A stretch of DNA of 64,000 nt from assembly GCF_012927115.1 (NCBI RefSeq), contig NZ_JABBFY010000001.1:310001-374000 (forward strand), written 5' to 3'. How positions within the stretch are numbered: the first letter of the stretch is position 1; every line of letters begins with the position of its first letter. The translations under genes were made by a program, and so were the position numbers. This DNA is from Sphingomonas sp. G-3-2-10 (GTDB lineage: Bacteria > Pseudomonadota > Alphaproteobacteria > Sphingomonadales > Sphingomonadaceae). Shown piece after piece: positions 16,366 to 23,191 of this stretch. Under the pieces are notes generated by a model. The model was not told the DNA's origin, did not search any database, and worked only from the letters and a program-made list of their open reading frames with translations.

Positions 16366-18591
16366 TCAGTCTGTCTGGCCGTAGGTATAGTCGTACGCGT
16401 AGCCGTACCCATAGCCGTAGCCATAGCCCGAACGCTTCGCGTCGAACTTGGTCAGCACCGCGCCGATGACGTTGGCGTTGGCGTCGCGGAGGCGGCGGAC
16501 CGCCGCCTTGGCCTGTCCGCGATGCGAGCGGCTCGCCTGCGCGACGAAGACGGTGGCATCCACCTGACGCGAGAGAAGCTGGGCGTCGGCCAGCCCGATC
16601 ACCGGCGGACCGTCGATCACGACGGTGTCGTAGCTCTCCCGCGCGGTGGCGAGCAGCTGAAGCAGCGTATGCGAGGCGAGCAGTTCGGTCGGGTTGGGCG
16701 GGATCGGGCCGCTCGACACGAAATCGACATTGGAGAAGCCGCTGCGCTGGACCGCCTGACCCAGTTCGAGATGCTGCGCCAGCACGTTGCTGAGGCCGGT
16801 CTTGGCGCTCAGCTTCAGCACCTTGTGCAGCGAAGGCTTGCGAAGATCGCCGTCGATCAGCAGCACGCGCTGGCCGAGGCTGCCGAATTCCTGCGCGATC
16901 GCGATCGAGCTGGTCGACTTGCCTTCCTCGGGCCGGCTGCTGGTGAACAGGATCGTGCGCGGCTGGCCCTGCGTGCTGGCGAAGCTGATGCTCGTGCGCA
17001 GCGAGTGATAGGCTTCCGACAGCGGCGATTTCGGATCGTGCAGTTCCTCGACGGGCGCGGCGCCGGTGGCGATGACCGGCGTGACGCCGAGCAGCTGGAG
17101 GCCCAGCTTGCGCTGCACTTCGTCCGGGGTGCGGATCGCATCGTCGAAATGTTCGCGGACAAAGGCGGCGAGGGCGCCGATGCCGAGGCCGGCAAACAGG
17201 GCGAAGGCGAGGTTCAGGAACAGATCGGGCTTGGCGGGCGCGCCCGGCGTCTGCGCGGTGTCGATCACCGAGATGTTGCTGGTCGCCACGCCCGCGGTCG
17301 CCGCCAGTTCCTTGTAGCGCTGCAGCAGCGCTTCGTAGAGCGAGCGGTTCGTATCCACTTCGCGCTTCAGGATATTGTAGCGGACGCGCAGACCCTGTTC
17401 GGACAGCGCGCTGCCGCTGAGGCCCTGAACGTTGGATTCCAGCGCCTTTTCCTGGTTGACCAGCACGTCATAGGCATTGCGGATGCCGTTGCGGACATTG
17501 CTTGCCTGCGTGTTGATCTCGCGATCTAGCGTGGCGAGCTGGGTCACCGCCTGCTCCACGCTGGGGTGATCGGGGCGATAACGCGAGCGAAGTTCGCTGA
17601 GCGCAGCCAGTTCGGTCGCACGGCGGGTCATCAGCGCCTGGACGACCGGGCTTGCCTGAACTTCGGGAAGCGACATCAGCGGCGTGTTGCGCGCCTGGTT
17701 CCAGCGCTGTTCGGCCTTCACCCGCTCGGCGCGGACCGCGACATAGCTTGCGTTGATGTCGCGCAGGTTGGCGGTGGTCAGCGAGCTTGCGCCCCCGCCT
17801 TCGCCCGGCTGGGCAGTGACGCTGGTTTCGACCAGTCCTTCGGAACGGGCATAGACCAGCAGCGCCTGTTCGGAATCCTCCAGACGCTCCTTGGTCTGCG
17901 CGATCTGGTTCTGGAGGAACTGGCGCGCATAGGCCGAGGAATCGAAGCGCCGCTCCAGGTTCGAGCGGATGTAATTGTCGGCATAGCTGTTCGCCACCTG
18001 CGCCGCGATCTCCGGGCTGGGGCTGGCGAAGGAGATGCTTGCCACGCGCGAATCCGTGGGAACCTTGATCGTCAGGTTCTTCATCAGCAGGCCGACCACG
18101 CGGCGATGCCGCGCGACGATCAGCGCACGGCCGGTGGCCTGCGGCGCTTCGCCGCCCATTGCTTCGATGAAGCGATCATTCTTGGCCAGATTCAGCGAAT
18201 AGGCGACACGTTCGGCCAGCGCCCGGCTGCGCAGGATCGAGGCTTGGGTTTCGAGGAAGCGATCGGCATCGGCCATCGGGATGGTTGGCTCGACATCGGA
18301 CTTCTCGAGGATCGTCGCGGTCTGCTGTTCGATCTGCACCGAGGAGGTGGCAACATAGATCGGCGTGGTGAGCATGGTGACCACGACGGCGGTGAGCAGC
18401 GCCAGCGTGATCACGATCACGAAGATCAGCCGGTTGCGATAAACCGCCGCCAGCACCGCGCGCAGATCGAGCCCGTTGCGATCGTCGGCCGCCGGACCAT
18501 CGGGAACCAGACCCTGGACGGGGTAGGGTTCCGACCAGGCGTCGGTCTCTTTGCGCTTCGGAAGCTCGTGCTGCACCGTCTGTTTCACCAT
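16366..18591 (-). CDS. Polysaccharide co-polymerase fused to BY-type tyrosine autokinase (Wzc/GumC-ExoP type)
   Basis: 741 aa. It has an N-terminal cytoplasmic tail, membrane segment 1 (about 54-75), a long periplasmic coiled-coil Wzz domain and membrane segment 2 (about 455-475). A cytoplasmic kinase follows with Walker A SSRPEEGKSTSS near residue 553, Walker A' LLIDGDLRKP and Walker B VVIDGPPVIGLADA. The tail is an unusually regular Y-G cluster (YGYGYGYGYAYDYTYG), the autophosphorylation site typical of these kinases. It controls chain length and export through cycles of tyrosine phosphorylation. The outer-membrane partner lies directly upstream in the same direction, 34 bases away. Confidence 0.95.
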   Translation of the reverse strand: MVKQTVQHELPKRKETDAWSEPYPVQGLVPDGPAADDRNGLDLRAVLAAVYRNRLIFVIVITLALLTAVVVTMLTTPIYVATSSVQIEQQTATILEKSDVEPTIPMADADRFLETQASILRSRALAERVAYSLNLAKNDRFIEAMGGEAPQATGRALIVARHRRVVGLLMKNLTIKVPTDSRVASISFASPSPEIAAQVANSYADNYIRSNLERRFDSSAYARQFLQNQIAQTKERLEDSEQALLVYARSEGLVETSVTAQPGEGGGASSLTTANLRDINASYVAVRAERVKAEQRWNQARNTPLMSLPEVQASPVVQALMTRRATELAALSELRSRYRPDHPSVEQAVTQLATLDREINTQASNVRNGIRNAYDVLVNQEKALESNVQGLSGSALSEQGLRVRYNILKREVDTNRSLYEALLQRYKELAATAGVATSNISVIDTAQTPGAPAKPDLFLNLAFALFAGLGIGALAAFVREHFDDAIRTPDEVQRKLGLQLLGVTPVIATGAAPVEELHDPKSPLSEAYHSLRTSISFASTQGQPRTILFTSSRPEEGKSTSSIAIAQEFGSLGQRVLLIDGDLRKPSLHKVLKLSAKTGLSNVLAQHLELGQAVQRSGFSNVDFVSSGPIPPNPTELLASHTLLQLLATARESYDTVVIDGPPVIGLADAQLLSRQVDATVFVAQASRSHRGQAKAAVRRLRDANANVIGAVLTKFDAKRSGYGYGYGYGYAYDYTYGQTD

Positions 18592-18625
18592 TTACCCGGG
18601 GCGGCGCGCAAACGCCGGACCCCAA

Positions 18626-19360
18626 TTAGAAGGGACGGAAGATCGCGAAGGCCGGAAGCGCCTGCAGGAAATCACGCCATGCGCCGCGCAGGCCCGAATA
18701 GCCCACCACGACCGTATCGTTGCCGAGGATCTCCGGATCCGGCATTTCGCCGCGCCGGATCGCCCGGATATCGAACTTCGCGGCCAGCAGCTTGCCGCCC
18801 TGACGGCGGAAGATCGCAACTTCGTTGAGCTGGGCGACATTGGTCGGCCCGCGAGCCAGCGCCAGCGCGCCGAGCAATGTCGTGCGGCCGCGGAATTCGT
18901 AGATGCCCGGCTGCATCACCGATCCATCGACCACCACGCGCTGCGACACGGCCGAGGCGACATAGACGGTCACCCGAGGCTCGTTGAGATATTGCAGCAG
19001 GCGCTGACGGATCAGTTCGGCCAGTTCGTCGGTGGTCGAGCCGACCGCAGCCACCGGGCCGAGCAGCGGCATCGGCACGCGGCCCTGTGAATCGACTTCG
19101 ACCTGGCTGATCGAAAGTTCGGGTTCGCGATAGACGACGACCGAAACCACGTCGGCGGGCTGCAGGCGGTAATCGCGCAGCACAACGTCGGTCGGCGCCG
19201 CGGGGATCGCCGTATAGGCATCCTGCCCGCCGGGAAGGTTGGACGGCTTGGTCGCACAGGCGGCGAGCAAGGCGCCGAGGCCAAGAACCATCACGAGGCG
19301 GGACAGGGCGCGGACCGGGGTTGCCGCCTGACTCCACAGCGAGGTCGCTCGAACGTTCAT
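18626..19360 (-). CDS. Outer-membrane polysaccharide export lipoprotein (Wza/GumB type)
   Basis: 244 aa. The signal peptide ends in the lipobox L-L-A-A-C (cysteine near residue 35). A poly-export domain follows with YRLQPADVVSVVVYREPEL and D-S-Q-G-R-V-P-M-P-L-L-G, then SLBB-like strands VVDGSVMQPGIYEFRGRTT and AALKF-type repeats. OPX proteins form the outer-membrane pore through which the polymer leaves. ATG 19360 is preferred over an adjacent in-frame GTG because AGGGGGAAAGTG sits at proper distance. It is followed by the kinase gene, making a two-gene export operon. Confidence 0.95.
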   Translation of the reverse strand: MNVRATSLWSQAATPVRALSRLVMVLGLGALLAACATKPSNLPGGQDAYTAIPAAPTDVVLRDYRLQPADVVSVVVYREPELSISQVEVDSQGRVPMPLLGPVAAVGSTTDELAELIRQRLLQYLNEPRVTVYVASAVSQRVVVDGSVMQPGIYEFRGRTTLLGALALARGPTNVAQLNEVAIFRRQGGKLLAAKFDIRAIRRGEMPDPEILGNDTVVVGYSGLRGAWRDFLQALPAFAIFRPF

Positions 19361-19473
19361 CACTTTCCCCCTGCGCTCCGTGCGGCCTATCGCCGCCTAT
19401 CTGCGCTGCCTTTCCCTCATGTTTCCAGCCGCCGTGCAGGCGAACATGGCTACTCAAGGCAGCGTGCAAGGAC

Positions 19474-19501
19474 GTTATGGCGACCTCCACGCTTTGTGCA
19501 A
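19474..19501 (-). promoter_or_regulatory. Candidate sigma-70-type promoter of the export operon
   Basis: On the minus strand TTGCAC (19501-19496) and CATAAC (19479-19474) are separated by 16 bases. The start would lie about 105 bases before the OPX ATG. Only a moderate match to consensus. Confidence 0.35.
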
Positions 19502-19783
19502 GGATGATTAGTCCGGATTTGCCGCAGTGCAACATAGTTGCGCGGGCAGGGATTTCGTTTCGTCACGATTGGCGGCCGTTTCGGCGTTGAAATATGCCGT
19601 TGGAATAGGGTGGCCGGCGTGTTTCGATCCCCCTGGCAAGGCTCGTCCGGTACTGAAAACGCTCGATTATGTTGCGAAGCGGGGAAGGTGCGCCGGGAAA
19701 GCGGATGTCCGGAATCCGATTCGGGATGCCGGAAAGCATCGGGCTCGTGGCCAGTTCGAGCCGGCGACCGGCCGGAAAAGAAA

Positions 19784-19811
19784 GGGGCGAGGCCCGCAAA
19801 GGCCCCGCCCC
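19784..19811 (-). terminator. Intrinsic terminator of the SWIB gene
   Basis: GGGGCG-A-GGCC / GGCC-C-CGCCCC stem with a six-base loop. Read on the minus strand it is followed by TTTCTTTTCC, a U-rich tail, 43 bases beyond the SWIB stop. Confidence 0.8.
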
Positions 19812-19854
19812 GATTTCCTGTCCAGCGGCAGGCCGGCTCACACCGGCCCAGGCA

Positions 19855-20124
19855 TCACTTGACGTGCTTGGCGATGTGCTTGTTCATCTCGAACATCGTC
19901 ACCTTGTCGGCGCCGAAGATCGGCTTGAGCTTCGCGTCCGCCAGGATTTCCCGCTTGTTTGCAGGGTTCTGGAGGTTGTTGCTCTTGATGTAAGCCCACA
20001 TCTTGCTGACGATCTCGCTGCGGGGCAGCGCCGCCGAGCCGACGATCGCGGCCAGCTCAGGCGAGGGGGTGACCGGCTTGGCGATACCGCCGCGCGCAGC
20101 GCCCGCTGCTTTCTTCTCCGCCAT
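19855..20124 (-). CDS. Stand-alone SWIB/MDM2-domain protein
   Basis: 89 aa. A Lys/Ala-rich N-terminal tail (AEKKAAGAARGG) precedes a complete SWIB fold: SPELAAIVGSAALPRSEIVSKM, WAYIKSNNLQNPANKREI and KPIFGADKVTMFEMNKHIAKH. The domain is best known from eukaryotic SWI/SNF complexes. Bacterial copies occur in chlamydiae, often joined to topoisomerase, and as small free proteins in alphaproteobacteria. Two ATGs compete; AGGAG lies nine bases before the second (20124) and directly abuts the first (20133), so I chose the second. A chromatin or DNA-associated role is plausible but unproved. It has its own terminator. Confidence 0.88.
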   Translation of the reverse strand: MAEKKAAGAARGGIAKPVTPSPELAAIVGSAALPRSEIVSKMWAYIKSNNLQNPANKREILADAKLKPIFGADKVTMFEMNKHIAKHVK

Positions 20125-20464
20125 GTTCTTCATCTCCTGTTCGTGCCCTTGGACGGGCTATTCCTTAGGTCAGCGCAGACGGCTTGTGCGGGGCTTTCCC
20201 ACCGTAGTCGCTGAGGACGATGTACTGTGGATTTTTTCCCGATGCACGTGCCTGATAGCGCTTTCTCATTCGTATCGGACGTTTGCCTGTGAATAACTTT
20301 GCTGCGGATCATGTTGCAGCGCGTCTCACAGGCGGTGCGATGCGCCACTCCTCGCGCGCTTCGCGGCCGGGCGATAGCGCCTGCGCAACGTTTCACCGCT
20401 GAGGCTGTTCGGCTCGCCGCGAAGTCGTGCTATCGACAGCGGCGAAACAGCGATGGAGAGCGCG
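20125..20464. other. 340-base region between SWIB gene and small lipoprotein
   Basis: Divergent intergenic region. It should carry the SWIB promoter (minus) and the lipoprotein promoter (plus). A short hairpin GCCC-TTGGAC-GGGC lies near 20143. No RNA gene or further reading frame with a ribosome site was recognised. Confidence 0.5.
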
Positions 20465-20665
20465 ATGCGGGTGGTTCTGGGTCTGAGCGGAGCGCTGATG
20501 CTGGCGGCGTGCGGTGGCGGCGGCACGACAGGAACCAACTATTCCGATCCGCCGCCGATGGCCGAGATCGTCGCCACGCCCAGCCCGACGCCGTCGCCCA
20601 AGGCCGAGCCTTCGCCGAGCCCGTCGCCGGCCGAAGACACGATGACCGAAGCCAACACGATGTAG
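20465..20665 (+). CDS. Small proline-rich lipoprotein
   Basis: 66 aa. It has a signal peptide with lipobox L-A-A-C, then four glycines and a T-P-S-P-T-P-S-P-K / S-P-S-P-S-P repeat-like tail ending in an acidic stretch. GGAG lies six bases before ATG 20465, favouring it over an in-frame ATG four codons upstream. The extended Pro/Ser tail suggests a periplasmic or surface spacer. No family recognised; many sphingomonads carry similar tiny lipoproteins. Confidence 0.65.
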   Translation: MRVVLGLSGALMLAACGGGGTTGTNYSDPPPMAEIVATPSPTPSPKAEPSPSPSPAEDTMTEANTM

Positions 20666-20747
20666 GGCGCTGTCCGCACATCAGCTTTACGCCTGCGCAC
20701 ATTCGCTATGGTGGACAAAGCCGTGCGGCTTCGGCATTGGAGCGGAC

Positions 20748-20789
20748 ATGATGATCGCGCGCCTCGCACTTCGACTTATCCGCCCTTAG
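20748..20789 (+). CDS. Leader peptide of leuA (attenuation)
   Basis: Thirteen codons, MMIARLALRLIRP, with three Leu (CTC, CTT, CTT) and two Ile codons, ending at TAG. The first arm of the downstream inverted repeat starts inside its last codons, the classical geometry for ribosome-mediated attenuation. GGAGCGGAC precedes the ATG. It lies about 100 bases before leuA. Confidence 0.65.
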   Translation: MMIARLALRLIRP

Positions 20790-20841
20790 GGGCGAGCCGC
20801 TTGCGCGCGTGTCTCCCCTAAGGGTGACTTCCAGACCTTAG
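20783..20841 (+). promoter_or_regulatory. Attenuator-like competing RNA stems before leuA
   Basis: Arm 1 CCCTTAGGGG (20783-20792) and arm 2 CCCCTAAGGG (20815-20824) are perfectly complementary over ten bases. CCTTAG (20836-20841) can instead pair with CTAAGG of arm 2. Such mutually exclusive pairing is what attenuation needs. No clear U-run follows either stem, so the termination step may be Rho-dependent or translational. Confidence 0.55.
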
Positions 20842-20890
20842 AACCGACCCTGACCCGGCGAGCGCCCGGTCGAGCCGAGAGACACCGCAC

Positions 20891-22549
20891 ATGTTACGCG
20901 ATCCTTCCGTAAAATACCGTCCGTTCCCGACGATCGACCTGCCCGACCGGCAATGGCCGTCGAAGACGATCACCCAGCCGCCGCGCTGGCTCTCCACCGA
21001 TATGCGCGACGGCAACCAGTCGCTGATCGATCCGATGGACAGCGAGAAGAAGACGCGCTTCTTCGATCTGCTGCTCAAGGTCGGCGCGAAGGAGATCGAA
21101 GTCGGCTTCCCCGCGGCGGGCGCGACCGAGTTCGACTTCATCTCGGGCCTGATCCGCGACGGCAAGATCCCCGACGACGTGATCATCCAGGTGCTGACCC
21201 AGTCGCGCCAGGACCTGATCGAGACCAGCTTCCAGAGCCTGAAGGGCGCGAAGCAGGCGATCGTCCATCTCTACAATGCCGTGTCGCCGGCATGGCGGCG
21301 CATCGTGTTCAACATGAGCCGCGACGAGGTTCGCGAGATCGCGGTGGCGGGTGCCAAGGTGCTGCGCGACGAAGCCGCGAAGCAGCCCGATACCGAATGG
21401 CATTTCGAGTATAGCCCCGAGACCTTCTCGACCGCCGAACTCGATTTCAGCCTGGAGTGCTGCGAGGCGGTGATGGACATCCTCCAGCCCACGCCCGAGC
21501 GGCCGATCATCTTCAACCTGCCCGCTACGGTCGAATGCGCGACGCCCAACGTCTATGCCGACCAGATCGAATGGTTCGGGCGCAACATCCGCAACCGCGA
21601 GAGCGTGGTGATCTCGCTCCACCCGCACAACGATCGCGGCACCGGCGTGGCTGCGGCCGAGCTGGGGCTGATGGCCGGCGCGGATCGCGTCGAGGGCTGC
21701 CTGTTCGGCAATGGCGAGCGTACCGGCAATTGCGATCTCGTGACGCTGGCACTGAACATGTACACGCAGGGGATCGATCCGAAGCTCGATTTCTCGGACA
21801 TCGACGAGGTCATCAAGACCGTCGAATATTGCAACCAGCTGCCGGTGCATCCGCGCCATCCCTATGCGGGCGAGCTGGTGTTCACCGCGTTCTCGGGCAG
21901 CCATCAGGACGCGATCAAGAAGGGCTTCGCGGCGCAGGAAGCGCGCAACGACGAATTCTGGGACGTGCCCTATCTGCCGATCGATCCCAAGGATCTGGGC
22001 CGCGACTATGAAGCGGTGATCCGGGTGAACTCGCAGTCGGGCAAGGGCGGCGTCGCCTGGGTGCTCGAGCAGGATCGCGGGCTGAAGCTGCCCAAGCGGA
22101 TGCAGGCCGATTTCTCGAAGCATGTGCAGGCGCTGGCCGACGAGACCAGCCGCGAACTGAATGCCGCCGATATCGGCGCGCTGTTCGACCGGACCTATCT
22201 GCCCGGCGAAGGCGCGCGGTTCGGATTGGAGGATTATGAGGAAAGCGGCGCGGCAGGCAGCCGCGTGTTCGTCGGCCGCATCGCGGTGGACGGCGAGGTC
22301 CGCTCGATCTCCGGGCGCGGCAACGGCCTGATCTCGGGCGTGATCGACGCGCTTGCCGGCACCACCGGGCCGAGCCTCGACGTGGTCGATTATAGCGAGC
22401 ACGCCATCGGCCACGGCGCCGACGCGCAGGCCGCCGCCTATGTCGAGTGCCGCACCGCCGATGGGCGGACGGTGTTCGGCGTGGGGATCGACGCGGACAT
22501 CGCGACCGCTTCGGTGCGGGCGGTGCTCAGCGCGGCGAACCGGGCCTAG
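20891..22549 (+). CDS. leuA: 2-isopropylmalate synthase
   Basis: 552 aa. It condenses acetyl-CoA and 2-oxoisovalerate, the first committed step of leucine synthesis. The catalytic TIM barrel shows [17 protein letters not shown] (metal-binding Asp, catalytic Arg), [34 protein letters not shown] (metal-binding His pair) and [17 protein letters not shown]. The C-terminal ~120 residues form the allosteric Leu-binding domain ([14 protein letters not shown] onward, with [14 protein letters not shown]). This is the longer IPMS subtype. A leader peptide and stem-loops precede it, consistent with leucine-controlled attenuation. Confidence 0.97.
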   Translation: MLRDPSVKYRPFPTIDLPDRQWPSKTITQPPRWLSTDMRDGNQSLIDPMDSEKKTRFFDLLLKVGAKEIEVGFPAAGATEFDFISGLIRDGKIPDDVIIQVLTQSRQDLIETSFQSLKGAKQAIVHLYNAVSPAWRRIVFNMSRDEVREIAVAGAKVLRDEAAKQPDTEWHFEYSPETFSTAELDFSLECCEAVMDILQPTPERPIIFNLPATVECATPNVYADQIEWFGRNIRNRESVVISLHPHNDRGTGVAAAELGLMAGADRVEGCLFGNGERTGNCDLVTLALNMYTQGIDPKLDFSDIDEVIKTVEYCNQLPVHPRHPYAGELVFTAFSGSHQDAIKKGFAAQEARNDEFWDVPYLPIDPKDLGRDYEAVIRVNSQSGKGGVAWVLEQDRGLKLPKRMQADFSKHVQALADETSRELNAADIGALFDRTYLPGEGARFGLEDYEESGAAGSRVFVGRIAVDGEVRSISGRGNGLISGVIDALAGTTGPSLDVVDYSEHAIGHGADAQAAAYVECRTADGRTVFGVGIDADIATASVRAVLSAANRA

Positions 22550-22562
22550 TCTCTTCTCATTC

Positions 22563-22588
22563 GTCATCCCGGCGAAAGCCGGGATGAC
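22563..22588. repeat. REP-like palindrome with GAAA tetraloop
   Basis: GTCATCCCGGC-GAAA-GCCGGGATGAC forms a perfect eleven-base stem right after leuA. No U-run follows. Related C/G-rich palindromes with GAAA or similar centres lie at 40199-40218 and 54681-54713, so it belongs to a dispersed repeat family. Confidence 0.75.
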
Positions 22589-22630
22589 TCGTTCAAGACC
22601 GGCGGAGCGCTATTGGCTGATGCTGAAGGG

Positions 22631-22659
22631 TTGGAAGATAGTGTATTTCGTACTATTAT
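22631..22659 (+). promoter_or_regulatory. Promoter of the LytTR gene, probably leaderless transcript
   Basis: TTGGAA (22631-22636), 17 bases, TATTAT (22654-22659). The ATG of the LytTR gene is only six bases after the -10, so transcription should begin at or next to the start codon. ATAGT (22638-22642) and ACTAT (22652-22656) form an inverted repeat within the spacer, a possible operator. Confidence 0.5.
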
Positions 22660-22665
22660 CCGCCC

Positions 22666-23028
22666 ATGTCCGGCTTTTCCCAATCCGATAGCATCTGGGT
22701 CCATGCCCACGGTCGCTACCGTCGGGTGAGCTGCGGCGATCTCGACTGGATCGAGGCCGAGCGCGACTATGTCCGTCTGCATACGCCGGGTGGCTCGTTC
22801 CTGCATCATGAGACGATGGCCTCGATCGAAGCGCGGATCGGGGCCACTGCGTTCCGCCGCGTACACCGCTCCGCCATCGTCCGCTGGGACCGGGCGAGCG
22901 AAGTGCGGCGCAATCCGGATGGTGCGTTGACCGTCATTACCGGGGGTGGGGCCGAGGTGAGGGTGGGGCGCAGCTATGCCCGGGGCCTGCTGGACGAGCT
23001 AGCCAGCCGCGCGCCGTTCGCCGCCTGA
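22666..23028 (+). CDS. Stand-alone LytTR DNA-binding regulator
   Basis: 120 aa consisting almost only of a LytTR domain. It has the DLDWIEAERDYVRLHTPGGSFLHHETM segment in broken form, then IGATAFRRVHRSAIVRWDRASEV and GAEVRVGRSYARGLLDELA. These match the residues that contact DNA in AgrA/LytR-type regulators (R-x-H-R-S on the recognition strand). There is no receiver domain, so control must come from a partner, a ligand or its level. No ribosome site precedes ATG, in line with a leaderless message. It lies just upstream of a TonB-dependent receptor gene, a candidate target. Confidence 0.88.
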   Translation: MSGFSQSDSIWVHAHGRYRRVSCGDLDWIEAERDYVRLHTPGGSFLHHETMASIEARIGATAFRRVHRSAIVRWDRASEVRRNPDGALTVITGGGAEVRVGRSYARGLLDELASRAPFAA

Positions 23029-23053
23029 TCATCGCGCAATATTGTGACAATGC

Positions 23054-23107
23054 TGCCACAGGCGCGGCACAACTTATATAATGCGAAACGCAATATGATC
23101 GTTTCGC
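23054..23107 (+). promoter_or_regulatory. Promoter and palindromic operator of the TonB-dependent receptor
   Basis: A perfect -10 TATAAT sits at 23077-23082 with a weak -35 (TGCCAC, 17 bases upstream). Immediately downstream GCGAAACG (23083-23090) and CGTTTCGC (23100-23107) form a perfect eight-base inverted repeat with a nine-base spacer, over the expected start point. That is a good position for a repressor or for a 5' UTR hairpin. Confidence 0.5.
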
Positions 23108-23191
23108 GCAATCGTCGATCGTATCGCGAAAGCGCATCGCAGCCACTCGCTGCAATCACGGCCCCACGCAACAAGACAAAGGGGCGAACAC

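Larger units (their letters stand above)
19361..19854. other. 494-base non-coding region upstream of the export operon
   Basis: No credible reading frame with a ribosome site was seen. It contains the candidate export-operon promoter (19474-19501, minus strand), an imperfect hairpin TCCGG-A-ATCC...GGAT-G-CCGGA at 19708-19733, and the terminator of the SWIB gene at 19784-19811. The stretch from about 19505 to 19705 shows nothing I can assign. Confidence 0.6.

Noticed and set aside
16384..16430. Short tandem DNA repeat as a possible CRISPR or satellite
   Set aside because: It encodes the Tyr-Gly tail of the kinase; no spacers, no cas genes anywhere.
16522..18828. Two long plus-strand frames opposite the tyrosine kinase
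   Set aside because: Arg/Asp/Gln-rich shadows with no domain; the kinase strand has Walker motifs and membrane segments.
20894..22567. A 557-codon minus-strand frame opposite leuA
   Set aside because: leuA is unmistakable; the opposite frame is a codon-bias artefact.
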